A stretch of 64,000 bases of DNA. Origin: Anolis sagrei. Lineage: Eukaryota; Chordata; Lepidosauria; Squamata; Anolidae. The first letter of the stretch is position 1. Each line of letters opens with the position of its first letter. The notes under the pieces are model-generated. The model saw only the letters and a program-made list of their open reading frames with translations, ran no database searches and was not told the origin of the DNA. The translations under genes were made by a program, and so were the position numbers. This document shows positions 20,399-31,620 of this stretch, piece after piece. Location: NCBI RefSeq assembly GCF_037176765.1, contig NC_090024.1, forward strand, positions 245,856,571 to 245,920,570, given 5' to 3'.

Positions 20399-21908
20399 TG
20401 TCACAAGAAATTCAATGTGCAGATTTGATAAATGTGAATTTAATATGATGTGTGGGAATGAATGGAAGAATGTAAGGATGTATGATGGAGTTAATACTTT
20501 TGGTTTGTCTACACCAATCAAGATGTATGATGGAGTTAATACTTTTGGAAGCACCAGTAAAATATTAAGGCCTGCAATGATTAAACTACCTGCTTGCTGG
20601 ACTGTAATTAAAAGTTGCTAATGAGAGCTAAAAAGTAAACTCTGATAAGAACTGTGGCAATGATTCTTTCAAGTTAAGGAAATGTTTGCAACATTCCTTA
20701 TGTTAAGAAGGAAGTCAATACAAGCCTTGTGTTTGTCTACACCAATCAAGAAGAGTCAACATCTGGCCAAGAAACTGAAATGGAGCCAAGACAGAAGACA
20801 TCTATCATTCATTTACAACTTTGGGACTACATCAGCAGAATATTCCTATAAAAGACTCAGTCTAATAATGCTCAAAGTGTGGCAGACCTGCAGAGACTGA
20901 TTTATCTGCCTCTCCGGTCCATGGAAAGGACAGATATGGTGTATTCGGAGTGTCAGACATGCTATAGGAAAGCATGATTCTGGACACTTTGGGGCTTCTT
21001 TCTCAAGGGAAGAGGAAGAAGTGCACTTTTGGAGTCATAGATTTTGTCCAGGTAGTCAGATTCTGCTGTAAGAAAAACAGAGATCTGGTTCTTGGCATTG
21101 TTCTTAGGGAAAGAAGTTTTGGCATTTCAGCGTCTTGAAGTTATGGAACTATGCATTGGCAGGCTGCAGGGAAGCAGGGTCTGACCTAAGAGGTGCTTCT
21201 CCAAGGAGGGAGAAAAGGATATGGTAACATTTGAATGCCTGAGGATCAGGGGCGGCTCATCCATTACGCAAAGTAAGCGGTCGCAGTACACTTTTTTTTT
21301 GCCAGGGGCGCAGAGGCGCCTCTGTAAATGCCCCTCGACCGCTACTTGAGGAGCGCCCCCTCGGCTCACAACAGCCCTAGCAGTCCGGGGGGAGCCTCGG
21401 CAACCCATTATGCAAAATAAGCATTTGCAGTATAGTTTATTTTGCCCAGTTGATTTTGAGGCACTCTTGGGGGAAAATAGACCTCGACATATGCGAGTTA
21501 TAGTTACTGGGATGTATAGTTCACCTACAATCAAAGAGCATTCTGAACTCCACCAATGATGGAATTGAACCAAATATGGCACACAGAACTCCCACGAAGA
21601 ACAGAAAATATATCTCAGTGATTGGTTGGGGGGGGGGTGTGCCAAAATACTGTTTGCTTACCATTAAAAATTACCTAGGGCTGCCTCTGCTGAGGATGAA
21701 TGTGTGTATATGGGTGTGAATGTTGAGTGAAAATGTAATTCTCCTTTGTTTGTTTGTTAGCCATGTAATTGTAAATCCAATGTAGTTGCATATAATCTGT
21801 ATGACTGTATATCTAAATGTTTTTCTGTAATCTGATCTACCCTCTCACATTGGAAATTGCAATAAAAAGAACCTAAGCTTTGAAGTTATTAAAAAGTTAT
21901 TCATGACA
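20399..21908 (+). mobile_element. ERV LTR with adjacent primer-binding site, family Y
   Basis: The LTR-like unit runs from TGTCA to TGACA with AATAAA near 21863. Directly after it, 21912-21928 reads TGGTGTCAGAAGTGGGA, the tRNA-Leu-type primer-binding site known from ERV-L-like elements. A hAT (21247-21689) is nested in it. The internal region is missing, so this is a 5' LTR remnant. Confidence 0.7.
21247..21689 (+). mobile_element. Non-autonomous hAT element nested in the LTR, 443 bp
   Basis: Ends CAGGGGCGGC and GGCTGCCTCTG with an exact 8-bp duplication CTGAGGAT (21239-21246, 21690-21697). Confidence 0.9.
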
Positions 21909-22004
21909 AATTGGTGTCAGAAGTGGGATATTCTTTTCCAGTGTGGGAAAGTTATTCATAACAGAAACATAGTAAAACAAACAATTAAAATAAATGGGTT
22001 CTGC

Positions 22005-23765
22005 ATCCAAAGATTTCAACAGCCATAGCTTGAAAGAATAACTCCTCCTCGACTCCAAAAATACATCCAAAAGGCTCACCTTGGTTTTTGCTAAACATTA
22101 TGTTGATGTTTAAACATACTGTGCTGTAGCCTTCAACCATTTCAGGTATCCCCAAATTCCCTCCAGCATTTGTTTGGGTTGTTCTTCATTTTAGAACAGG
22201 GATGCCATTTTATTAGGCCCTTGCATACAATAGGAATTGGGCATTCATGGTTTGGGTACACACAAATATCTTGGAACCAAATTCCTGGTGGCTACCAAAG
22301 ACCCACAGGATTTAATACAATTTATGTAATAAAGAATTGCCTTTCTGCTGTTCCTCAAATGCAAATGTTAAAATCATATTGCCTTTCTGCTTTCCCACCT
22401 ACTGGGCCAAGTCCAAAACTCCATTCCCTTTCCTCACAAATCTGGACCATCCCAAATTCTGTTGGTGGCCTGCTTCTAGAGATGGTATCTCTAGTGTGTT
22501 GATGCCTCCTCTTCTTCCAAGGCCTCAACATCTTGCTTCGGGGCCGATGGCATGTCCAAAAGTCCTGCATCTTCTTTGGCCTTTCATCCAGATCTTAGCC
22601 AATGAAGACCATTCCCCAGGTATCCCCTCACCTGCTCAGCAGCTGGGCAGTGCATTCGGCAATGAATCATAGAATCATAGAACCAAAGAGCTGGAAGAGC
22701 CCTCCTGGGCCATCCAGTCCACCCCCATTCTGCCAAGAAGCAGGAATATTGCATTCAAATCACCCCTGACAGATGGCCATCCAGCCTTTGTTTAAAAGCT
22801 TCCAAAGAAGGAGCCTCCACCACACTCCGGGGCAGAGAGTTCCACTGCTGAACGGCTCTCACAGTCAGGAAGTTCTTCCTCATGTTCAGATGGAATCTCC
22901 TCTCTTGTAGTTTGAAGCCATTGTTCCATTGCGTCCTAGTCTCCAGGGAAGCAGAAAACAAGCTTGCTCCCTCCTCCTCCCTGTGACTTCCTCTCACATA
23001 TTTATACATGGCTATCATATCCCCTCTCAGCCTTCTCTTCTTCAGGCTAAACATGCCCAACTCCTTAAGCCGCTCCTCATAGGGCTTGTTCTCCAGACCC
23101 TTGCTCATTTTAGTCGCCCTCCTCTGGACACATTCCAGCTTGTCAATATCTCTCTTGAATTGTGGTGCCCAGAATTGGACACAATATTCCAGGTGTGGTC
23201 TAACCAAAGCAGAATAGAGGGTAGCATTACTTCTTTAGATCTAGACACTATGTTCCTCTTGATGCAGGCCAAAATCCCATTGGCTTTTTTTTGCCACCAC
23301 ATCACATTGTTGGCTCATGTTTAACTTGTTGTCCATGAGGACTCCAAGATCTTTTTCACACGTACTGCTCTCGAGCCAGGCGTTGTCCCCCATTCTGTAT
23401 CTTTGCATTTCGTTTTTCCTGCCAAAGTGGAGTATCTTGCATTTGTCACTGTTGAACTTCATTTTGTTAATTTTGGCCCTTCATTTCTCTAATCTGTGAA
23501 GATCGTTTTGAATCCTGCTCCTGTCCTCTGCAGTATTGGCTATCCCTCCCAATTTGGTGTCGTCTGCAAACTTGATGATCCTGCCTTCTAGTCCTTCATC
23601 TAAGTCATTAATAAAGATGTTGAACAATGGCCCTCAGACACATAAGATCTGGTCTTGGCTCATCAACAACTGTAATCTTCCACTCTGGAACAATAATCTT
23701 AGCATTGCTCTTTTGGGGTAAGATGACAAAGGCCACCTTTTCCTTCTGTTCCTGGTGCCCCATCG
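22005..23765 (+). repeat. Duplicated upstream block, copy B (gene 3 side)
   Basis: Paralogue of 9690-11540, split here by a CR1 at 22665-23634. It continues into the gene 3 proximal flank (23880-24163), which matches the gene 2 flank (14350-14619). Confidence 0.7.
22665..23634 (-). mobile_element. CR1 LINE in the gene 3 upstream block
   Basis: 5'-truncated CR1 on the minus strand, ending at the left in AATCATAGAATCATAG. A 5-bp duplication CAATG flanks it (22660-22664, 23635-23639), and the paralogue at 11370-11374 has the single empty site. Confidence 0.9.
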
Positions 23766-24392
23766 CCCCACTGGAGCTTGGCTTTCTCCTTCACTAATCC
23801 TCCCTTTCATCACCCAACTCTTTCCTTATCAAGATAAGCATTACTGTCTTGGGTGAAGTTCCACGTGTTTTACACCTTTGTAATCCTCCCATTCTCTGGA
23901 GCAACACCTTTGCAAGAGCTCTTCCCGCCATCAAAGAAGCCTTGGCCCATTTGATGCTTCCTTGTGTCACTCATTGGGCAAGGCACCATGGCTCTTGTTG
24001 ACATCCATTGATTACCTCATCAGTGTCTCCTGAGGCTATTTCCCAAGACAGGCTCTATGCTTTGTTTCCACCTCAGCTTCCAGGGAGGTGCTGCCCAGTG
24101 TTTTCTGGAAGGAGGTGTAAAAGAGGTGGAGAGGCTTCCAGCTTCACTCAGTCCTGGCAAACCATGAAGTCCTCAGGTGGCCTTATCCTCCTCCTTTCTC
24201 TCCTGGCATTGATGTCTGCTGCCTCTGGGAAAGGTGAGTGATACACATCCAGAGATTTCAGTCTCTGTCATTCCTGGAATGGCAAGGCTCTCTAGATAAA
24301 ACCAGTGTTCAAATATATGCATGCAATGGGCAGGCCTCTTTCTTCAACCCTTCAGATCCCTTCAGACATAGAGCTCAGACCAGTATCTAGTA

Positions 24393-24523
24393 CAGTGGTT
24401 CTCAACCTGTGGGTCTCTCCCTAGGTGTTTTGGCCTACAACTCCCAGAAATCCCAGCCAGCTGTTAGGATTTCTGGGAGTTGAAAGCCAAAACATCTGGG
24501 GACCCACAGGTTGAGAACCAATG
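24393..24523. mobile_element. Palindromic hAT MITE, 131 bp, gene 3 intron 1
   Basis: CAGTGGTTCTCAACCTGTGG and its inverted counterpart end the element; exact 8-bp duplication ATCTAGTA (24385-24392, 24524-24531). Confidence 0.9.
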
Positions 24524-24743
24524 ATCTAGTAGATATGGAGGTGGCCGATCCAGAAGTGTTTAAAGAGGCAGGTCAAGAGGTCCCACCTGCCCTTTGTACT
24601 GTTGTCTCTTGGGCATCCGTAGTAGCCACTCTGGTTCCTTGCAAAGCAACTCCTTCTTCTAAAGCCAAGATTACTGCTGGCATGCAATAAGTGGAAGGGA
24701 CTCATGGCCTCAAGGCAGGGGACCAGAGAATAGTGGGACAAAC

Positions 24744-25070
24744 CCCTGAAATTCATGTGTCCTTGAGACAAAAGGTCTTTTGGGAAAGGGAAAGGTCATG
24801 CCCAACATGGAAGTGCTAGGATTCTCTGGTCTTCTGAGAGGCTCAAGGTTTCTCACAGCTTTTGTCCATCAGTAGTAAGGAATCATGGAGTCTACGTCAA
24901 CGTCAGCTGGCCTGGGATCAAGCCGAATGTTTGTGCCTTGCATGTGTCAAACCCCTGAAGTTCATGTGTCCTCAACACAAAAGGTCTTCTGGAAAAGGGA
25001 AGAGTCATGCCCAACATGGAAATGCTAGGATTCTCTGGTCTTCTGAGAGGCACAAGGTTTCTCACAGCTT
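24744..25070 (+). repeat. Local tandem duplication before the gene 3 WAP exon
   Basis: Two copies of about 120 bases (24744-24862 and 24947-25070) share TTCATGTGTCCT, CATGCCCAACATGGAA, GATTCTCTGGTCTTCTGAGAG and GGTTTCTCACAGCTTT. Confidence 0.8.
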
Positions 25071-25299
25071 TGGTGTTTGCTCTTTCTTCCAGGAAAGTCA
25101 AGAGAATGCCCAGATCCACCTTCAGGCACACTACAAATTATGCAACTCTGAAGCTGAATGTCCTGGCCACCTGAAGTGTTACTGTGCTGATACGGCTGTA
25201 CCAGGAACTCCAACTTCCTTTTCTTTCTTTGAGTGTTTGCATGTATTCCAAAGTTCCATGCATTTTGCAATAAGGTGGCTTCCCTTGGTTTGCAGCCAC

Positions 25300-25870
25300 C
25301 TGCCTATCATCGTTGGGTTTTTTAGTTCCGCCCCTTTCCCCAGGGTTCAGGAAGGAAAGGGAGCCATTTACCCCAGTCTTACAGTTGAAAGCTTAACTAC
25401 AGGACATTTATTAGCTTCACCTGTAGAGAAGCTTCCTTTCTTAAGAAATTCCAGGGGGAAACAGTTCCAAAGGACTCCAGCTGGAGAATCTACAAAGCCT
25501 TGACTGGTAGGTCTACTCGGGACCCAAGAAGCAGTTTGGAGCTGGGAGTAGAGCCCACACCAGCAAAGTTTAGAAAGTAGATCGCCCAAGGAGGGGTTAA
25601 AAAGGGTTTTCCTCTTAAAGAAAAGAAACAGTTCACAAAGCCAGTTGCCTGTCCCTTGTGGACAAGGTGAAGAAAGCCACCAGCTGATTCAAAGCCTTGA
25701 AGTATTTGTTTGACCTGTTGAAGATCTGAGAAGTATTTGATTGTTTTGTTGAAGACCGAAGCAATAATAAAGGACTTTATTAAACTTTTCAAGCTTCTAA
25801 AGACTTTGTATAGGAAAATCCTTAGGGCCTCTCAGCAAAACAACAGAGGGGAAACAATCAGGCACATCAA
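25300..25870 (+). mobile_element. Probable LTR fossil in gene 3 intron 2
   Basis: AATAAAGGACTTTATTAAAC near 25766 followed by a short stretch ending in CAACAGAGGGG is LTR-like. The 5' end is uncertain and no target duplication was identified. Confidence 0.4.
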
Positions 25871-25879
25871 ATCACTCTC

Positions 25880-26130
25880 AACAAAAGATTCCCCCCAGAC
25901 ACTTCCAAGCCATTAAATGCTAATCAAGGTGGTCAGTTGAAACATTCACACCTAGCTCCAGCAGACAAAAGTCCTTTGTCTCACCCTGGTCTTTCCACAA
26001 ATATATAAACCCATTGTCCTAATTCCAACAGACCTCACTACCTCTGAGGATGCTTGCCATAGATCCAGGTGAAACGTCAGGAGAAAATGCCTTTAGAACA
26101 TGGCCATATAGCCCGGAAAAACCTGAGGAC
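25880..26130 (+). mobile_element. Penelope-associated repeat, longest single arm
   Basis: Contains GGTGGTCAGTTGAAACATTC, ATATATAAACCCATTGTCC, ACCTCTGAGGATGCTTGCCA and CATGGCCATATAGCCCG. It is the extended form of the repeat at 6190, 11723 and 13049. Confidence 0.6.
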
Positions 26131-26699
26131 ACCACTATCCAAATCTTCTTCTTGCTGTGGCCTGAGGGTCTAACAGAAGAGGCTAAGCTGGTTACCAGAG
26201 CTCTTGGGTACCCAATCCCATCTCATTCATAGTGCCATGACAGGGGAAGGTGTATCATCTTCCAGTGATGTGGAAGATGGCTGGGTTCTTCCCCGGGATG
26301 GGAGAAGAATGCTCTGCACATGCTCTGCCTCATTCTGATTGCTTCATAGGTTTCAGCCCTGTAGCCCAATTAAAACCAAGGAGGGAGGGAAGAGTGGGTC
26401 TAATAATGAACCTTGGTCTAAAATGACATTATTTTTGGAAAGATCAAAATAGTAAACATAAAAATGACTGAATCTTGGTTGGGATTCTGTGCTTGTGATA
26501 TCTCCGGTTCCTCCTCCTGCCTGAAACCTCTTCTTCTTTTCACAGACTGATCTTAAAAGATTGATCTATTCTATGATTCTATGAGACCTGAATCCCTGGA
26601 CCACATGAGACGTCTGATCGGAGTTCTTCTGCCCATCCATCTCTGCCCTCAAAGAAGCCAAATCCCCCACTCGTCCCAATAAAGGCCCAATGCTCCTAA

Positions 26700-26994
26700 C
26701 ACTCCTCCTTTCCGAGCCCGTGCACAAATACTACCAACCTCAAATGTTCCAACCATGACACCACATTGATTCTCTTTGTATCTGCAAACAGTTATTAACA
26801 TATCTATCTATACTCATAATAAAAGTGAAAATGTATATGTGTATTTGTAGCGGAGCTGTCCACCTACACAGACAGTCTCCCGCCTCTACAAGCAGACTAT
26901 GATTCCAAGTGCTGAGAGGCCTCCAAAGACACTCCCTCCACTGACATTGCAAGTTAGAGCAAGCGCCGTGAACATGTAACCCAAATACTGCCAA
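26700..26994. other. Unassigned sequence, possible Helitron-like end
   Basis: TCTATACTCATAATAAAAGTG at 26806 resembles the start of squamate Helitron-type repeats, but no CTRR end or hairpin was verified. Confidence 0.25.
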
Positions 26995-28235
26995 GGTGTC
27001 AGCGGTGGCCCTTTAATCATTAATCACACCACACCCTGAATGAAGGAAGAGTCCTTGTTATTGAAGAATAACTGGAGCCAATAAAAGAGATGATTATAAA
27101 ATAGGTAGAAGTCCAAAAGCAAAAGGCCAAATAAAGCAACAATATAAGCAGTGTCCAAACATAGGAAGAAGAGAAGACTGAGAGGAGATATGATAGCCAT
27201 GTATAAATATGTGAGAGGAAGCCACAGGGAGGAGGAGGGAGCAAGCTTGTTTTCTGCTTCCCTGGAGACTAGGACGCAATGAAGCCATGGCTTCAAACTA
27301 CAAGAGAGGAGATTCCACCTGAACATGAGGAAGAACTTCCTGACTGTGAGAGCCATTCAGCAGTGGAACTCTCTGCCCCGGAGTGTGGTGGAGGCTCCTT
27401 CTTTGGAAGCTTTTAAACAGGGGCTGGATGGCAATCTGTCAGGGGTGATTTGAATGCAATATTCCTGCTTCTTGGCAGAATGGGGTTGGACTGGATGGCC
27501 CATGAGGTCTCTTCCAACTCTTTGATTCTATGATTCTATGATTCTATGATTCTATGAATAATAACATTGTCCAAAAAGCTTGCAAAAATAATCCAAATGG
27601 AGAGAATAACCAAAAGACTTCAATAGAATACCATGAACAGACTAGCCACTGCTAATCCACTTGAAAAGCTAGATATATCCTTAGAGTCAAGGCCACATGA
27701 AACAGGAATTTCCAGGAGACTTGAGCTTGATTCCAAATGATGCCTGATCTGAAGAAGATTCTCTAAGGGCCCAATTTAAGTCCCAAAAACTGGTTTCTAC
27801 TCCCCCCAGTTTTTGGGCATAACTGCCAAATTCTTTCTGACCTGCGTAAACATTGGGCCTCTCGATGGTTCTGGCTGATTTCCAGATGGCGACTGGTCTT
27901 ATCTATCTGCTCATTAACTCCACCAGGTATCAAGCTATCTTGCAAACTCGAGCCTGGAGAAGGGAGTAAATTTTCTTCCCTTGCTCTGACAGCAACTTTC
28001 TCATGAGAACTTAGCCTTTCTCCTGACCCCTCTCAATCAGAGTCTGCAGTAACCTTATTGTCCAAAGTGTCTCCATTTTGCACCTCATCCTCATTGATCA
28101 CATCAGGCTCACTATCCAAATCAGACCCAGAAACATTAGGAGGGGAAAACACAAACACAGATTCAGGCTCAAACACCGGCTGAGTCACAACAGGGAGGGC
28201 CTTTGCACAACGAAAACTCGTGTGCCAGCTGTGAC
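26995..28235 (-). mobile_element. LTR-retrotransposon fossil, family X copy 3
   Basis: Antisense remnants of an acidic coding tail (about 28235-27770) and LTR-like region, matching the layout of copies 1 and 2. Split by a CR1 at about 27167-27555. Broken. Confidence 0.45.
27167..27555 (+). mobile_element. CR1 LINE 3' fragment
   Basis: GAAGAGAAGACTGAGAGGAG through GGTTGGACTGGATGGCCCAT to ATTCTATG repeats at 27527-27556. Confidence 0.9.
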
Positions 28236-28759
28236 CATACCTCATGAAGTCTGACTTGATCATGGTGGTCCATGCCTTAGTTACCTCTAGAATGGATTAT
28301 TGCAATGCACTCTACGTGGGGCTACCCTTGAAAATGGCCCGGAATCTTCAATTGGTTCAACGTTTGGAAGCCAGATTAATAACGGGTGAATTGCAGGGAG
28401 TGGTCAACCCCCTGTTTAAGGAGCTCCATTGGCTGCAGTTCATTTTCCGGTCACAATTCAAGCTACAGGTCATTACCTATAAAGCCCTGAATGGTTTGGG
28501 ACCCACCTACCTTTTGTGACCGCATCTCCTACCATCAACCTGCATGACCTCTCCGATCTTCTGAGGAGGCCCTCCTCTCGCCTCTTCCCCTATCACAGGC
28601 AAGACTTGCGGGAATGAGGGAGAAAGCCTTCTCTGCTGTGGCTCGCCGTCTTTGGAACTCACTACTTGGTGAGATCAGGCAAGCCCCCTCTTAGCAGACT
28701 TCAAGAACAACCACTTTGAGTCCCCCCAGGGGTGAGAAACGCAGTATATAAATACTGTA

Positions 28760-28812
<53 letters not shown>

Positions 28813-28835
28813 TAAATAAATAAATAAATAAATAA
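28760..28835. repeat. (TAA)n/(TAAA)n microsatellite
   Basis: Simple repeat following GTATATAAATACTGTAAA, itself an L2 3'-end-like motif. Confidence 0.9.
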
Positions 28836-29253
28836 AAATCTGAAAACCTGGCTCTTCCGATGTGCCTTTGGAGAGTGACCATTTATCCCATTTCTGTTTG
28901 TTTGCCCCATCTTTTGTTGCCGCTATGAGACACCTTTTCCTCCATCCTAAACTGAAAGCCTTGTCCCATTGTTTTTTTTTATCACTCTTGGGCTCCCCTC
29001 ACTTACATATTTTTATTCCTACCTCACCCAGAGTTTTATTATTTTATTATTTCATCTTGTCCATTTGGCCTGCTCATCCTGTTCGATGTTATTTTGTGTG
29101 AATTTGCTTTATTATTTTACTTTGCTATTGCAATTATCTTCTCGTGTAATTTTGTTTCTGTATTCTGTATTTTATTGTGTTGTGTTGTATTTTTGGGCTT
29201 GGCTTCATGTTAGCCGCCCCGAGTCCCCATTGGGGAGAGGGTGTTGAGGTATA

Positions 29254-29263
29254 AATAAAGATT

Positions 29264-29308
<45 letters not shown>

Positions 29309-29328
29309 ATTATTATTATTATTATCCT
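29254..29328. repeat. (TTG)n(TTA)n microsatellite
   Basis: Tail of the preceding L2 copy. Confidence 0.9.
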
Positions 29329-29357
29329 CCCCAAACACTAGGGACCACCACCCAAGG

Positions 29358-29824
29358 AATGCTCTCATTCCCATGGAGTAGAGCATGGCGGGTGGAACAG
29401 ACTCCTCAGGTCTGCCACACTTTGAGCATTATTAGACTGAGACCTTTATAAGAATATTCTGTTGATGTGATCCCAAAGTTGTAAATTAATGATAGACTTC
29501 TTCCATCCTGGCTCCATCTCAGTTTCCTGGCCAGATTTTGATCTTCTTGATTAGTGTTGATCTTATGTTGACTTCCTTCTTAACATTGTAAACGTTTTTG
29601 TTATCACTCTCCCAATTCTTATCAGAGTTTACTTTTCAAATCTCATTAGCAACTTTTAATTACAGTCCAGCAAGCAGGTTTAGTCATTGCAGGCCTTCAT
29701 ATTTTACTGGTATTTCCAAAATTATTAGCTCCACCCATACATTCATCTTCCATTCTTCCAGTCATTCCCACACATCATTTTAAATCCACATTTATAAAAA
29801 TCTGCTCATTAATTTTTTGTGACA
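29358..29824 (-). mobile_element. ERV-type LTR fragment, family Y
   Basis: Reverse complement of the 5' part of the LTR at 20399: starts TGTCACAAAA at 29824 and includes AACTTTGGGATCACATCAAC. Fossil fragment. Confidence 0.6.
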
Positions 29825-30087
29825 ACTGTACATTTTGGAGCATAGACTGGATCCCAGGAGTGCTAAAGACTTACTTTAAAAAAAAAAGAAAGGGAAAAAT
29901 TAGTGGATTCCAGGCCAGGTAAGAATCATAATGGGCATCAAGAAGTCCATTGTTGCATTGTTTACTCTGCAATTTATCAATAGCAGGCTTATTTCTTGTA
30001 AAGCACCTAAGAGGTATCACTAGAGTGCATCCAGTTCGAGATCAGGATTTAAGGAGCAAACATGCCAATGGCTTAGAGGAAGAAACT

Positions 30088-30225
30088 AACGCTGGATCTA
30101 AACTGCCCTATACTCCAGAATCTAATCCCAGATTATCTGCTTTGAACAGGATTATATGAGTCAATGTTGCCAGATAATCTGGGATCCCATCTGGGGATAT
30201 ACGGCACTGTAGATCCATCCCAAGT
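30088..30225. mobile_element. Palindromic MITE
   Basis: TGGATCTAAACTGCC at the left and GGCACTGTAGATCCA at the right are imperfect inverted ends; the inner arms pair through CCCAGATTATCTG and CCAGATAATCTGGG. Confidence 0.6.
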
Positions 30226-30721
30226 CACAGAGGGAGCAGAATAGGTTGATACTTTTGCTTTCAACCTATGATTCCCCTAGTATAGTGTTTCTTAACCTGG
30301 AGGCCGGGACCCCTGGGGGGTGTCACAAGGGGGTGTCAGAGGGGTCACTAAAGACCATCAGAAAACACAGTATTTTCTGTTGGTCATGTGGATTCTGTGT
30401 GGGAAGTTTGGCCCAATTCTATCATTGGTGGGGTTCAGAATGTTCTTAGATTGTAGTTGAACTATAAATCCCAGCAACTGCAACTCCCAAATGTCAAGGT
30501 CAACTTTCCCCAAACTCCACTAGTGTTCACATTTGGACATGTTGAGTATTGGTCCAGATCCATCATTGTTTGAGTGCTCTCTGGATGTAGGTGAACTACA
30601 ACTCCCAAACTCAAGGTCAATGCCCACCAAACCCTTCCAATATTTTTTGTTGGTCGCAGGAGTTCTGTGTGCCAGATATGGTTCAATTCCATTGTTGGTG
30701 GAGTTCAGAATGCTTTCTGAT

Positions 30722-30925
30722 TGTTGTTGTTGTTGTTCATTCGTTCAGTTGTTTCTGACTCTTTGTGACCTAATGGACCAGCCCACACCAGAGCTCCCTG
30801 TCGGCCGTCACCTCCCCCAGCTCCTTCAGAGTCAAGCCAGTCACTTCAAGGATGCCATCCATCCATCTTGCCCTTGGTCGGTCCCTCTTCCTTTTTCCTT
30901 CCATTTTCCCCAGCATCATTGTCTT
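30722..30925 (-). mobile_element. BovB (RTE) LINE 3' fragment
   Basis: TTGTTCATTCGTTCAGTTGT, CTCCCTGTCGGCCGTCACC and CATCCATCCATCTTGCCCTT are the reverse complement of the BovB 3' end. Flanked by TGATTG-type repeats. Confidence 0.85.
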
Positions 30926-31121
30926 ATGATTGTAGGTGAATTACAAATCCCAGCAACTACAACTCCCAAATAACAAAATCAAACCTTCCCCAACCCTACC
31001 AGTATTCAAATTTGGGCGTATTGGGTATTTGTGCCAAATTTGGTCCAGTGAATGAAAATGCCTCCTGCATATCAGATATTTCCATGACGATTCATAACAG
31101 TAGCAAAATTACAATTATGAA

Positions 31122-31490
31122 GTTTTTGTTGTTCATTCATTCAGTCATTTCCGACTCTTCGTGACCTCATGGACCAGTCTACACCAGAGCTCCCTGTCGG
31201 CCGTCACCACCCCCAGCTCCTTCAAGGTCAATCCAGTCAATTCAGGCCGACCTGGGAGTCCCATCTTCCAATGGCATACCGACATATCTCTGGTTGTACT
31301 GGTCTATTTAGTTCTCTTGGCAAGAATACAGTAATGGTTTGCCATTGCCTTCCCCAGGGATCGCACTTGGTCTGACCTCTCTGCCACGACCGTCCCGTCT
31401 TGGGTGGCCTTTCACAGTTTTGCTCATGACATCATTGAGGTCCTCAAGCTCCAGCACCACGACAAGGTGGTGATCCTTTGCTGGAGAATT
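31122..31490 (-). mobile_element. BovB (RTE) LINE 3' fragment
   Basis: Same family as 30722-30925, plus the upstream section GGTTTGCCATTGCCTTCCCC and CAGCACCACGACAAGGTGGT. Confidence 0.85.
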
Positions 31491-31620
31491 ATGAAGTAGC
31501 AACGAAAATAATGTTATGGTTGGGGGTCACCACAACATGAGGAACTGGATTGGGGTCGCGGTATTAGAAAGGTTGAGAGATACTGCCCTAGTGAATCATA
31601 GATTTAGAATCACTTTTGCT

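Larger units (their letters stand above)
24164..26683 (+). pseudogene. WAP-domain gene 3, fossil copy
   Basis: Exon 1 at 24164-24233 still reads as a signal peptide (MKSSGGLILLLSLLAL, ending near SAASGKG) before a GTGAGT donor. The WAP exon, about 25093-25210, and the third exon from 26546 with AATAAA at 26678-26683 are recognisable by homology to genes 1 and 2. The WAP exon no longer reads as a complete domain and its downstream border is not canonical, so I treat this copy as broken, with at least one break in the domain exon. The TATA-equivalent position upstream is also weaker than in the sisters. Introns hold a hAT, a local tandem duplication, an LTR-like fossil and a Penelope-associated repeat. 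It is the closest paralogue of gene 2 in flanks and intron 1. Confidence 0.75.
28236..29330 (+). mobile_element. L2-clade LINE 3' end
   Basis: Encodes HALVTSRMDYCNALYVGLPLK and a YKALNGLGPTYL tail of the L2 RT C-terminus, then a 3'UTR ending near GTATAAATAAAGATTATTG and a (TTG)n tract. An internal (TAA)n tract at about 28760-28835 breaks it. Confidence 0.8.
30283..31585. mobile_element. hAT element, about 1.3 kb, with nested BovB
   Basis: Ends TAGTGTTTCTTAACCTGG and GGTTGAGAGATACTG; flanks CCCTAGTA (30275-30282) and CCCTAGTG (31586-31593) are a near-exact 8-bp duplication. No transposase. BovB pieces lie at 30722-30925 and 31122-31490. Confidence 0.8.

Noticed and set aside
13375-21908. The LTRs at 13375 and 20399 as the two ends of one provirus
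   Set aside because: WAP gene 2 lies between them and the first has no matching 3' part; they are separate fossils.
28691-28910. Poly-Tyr and poly-Ile ORFs
   Set aside because: Translations of the (TAA)n microsatellite.
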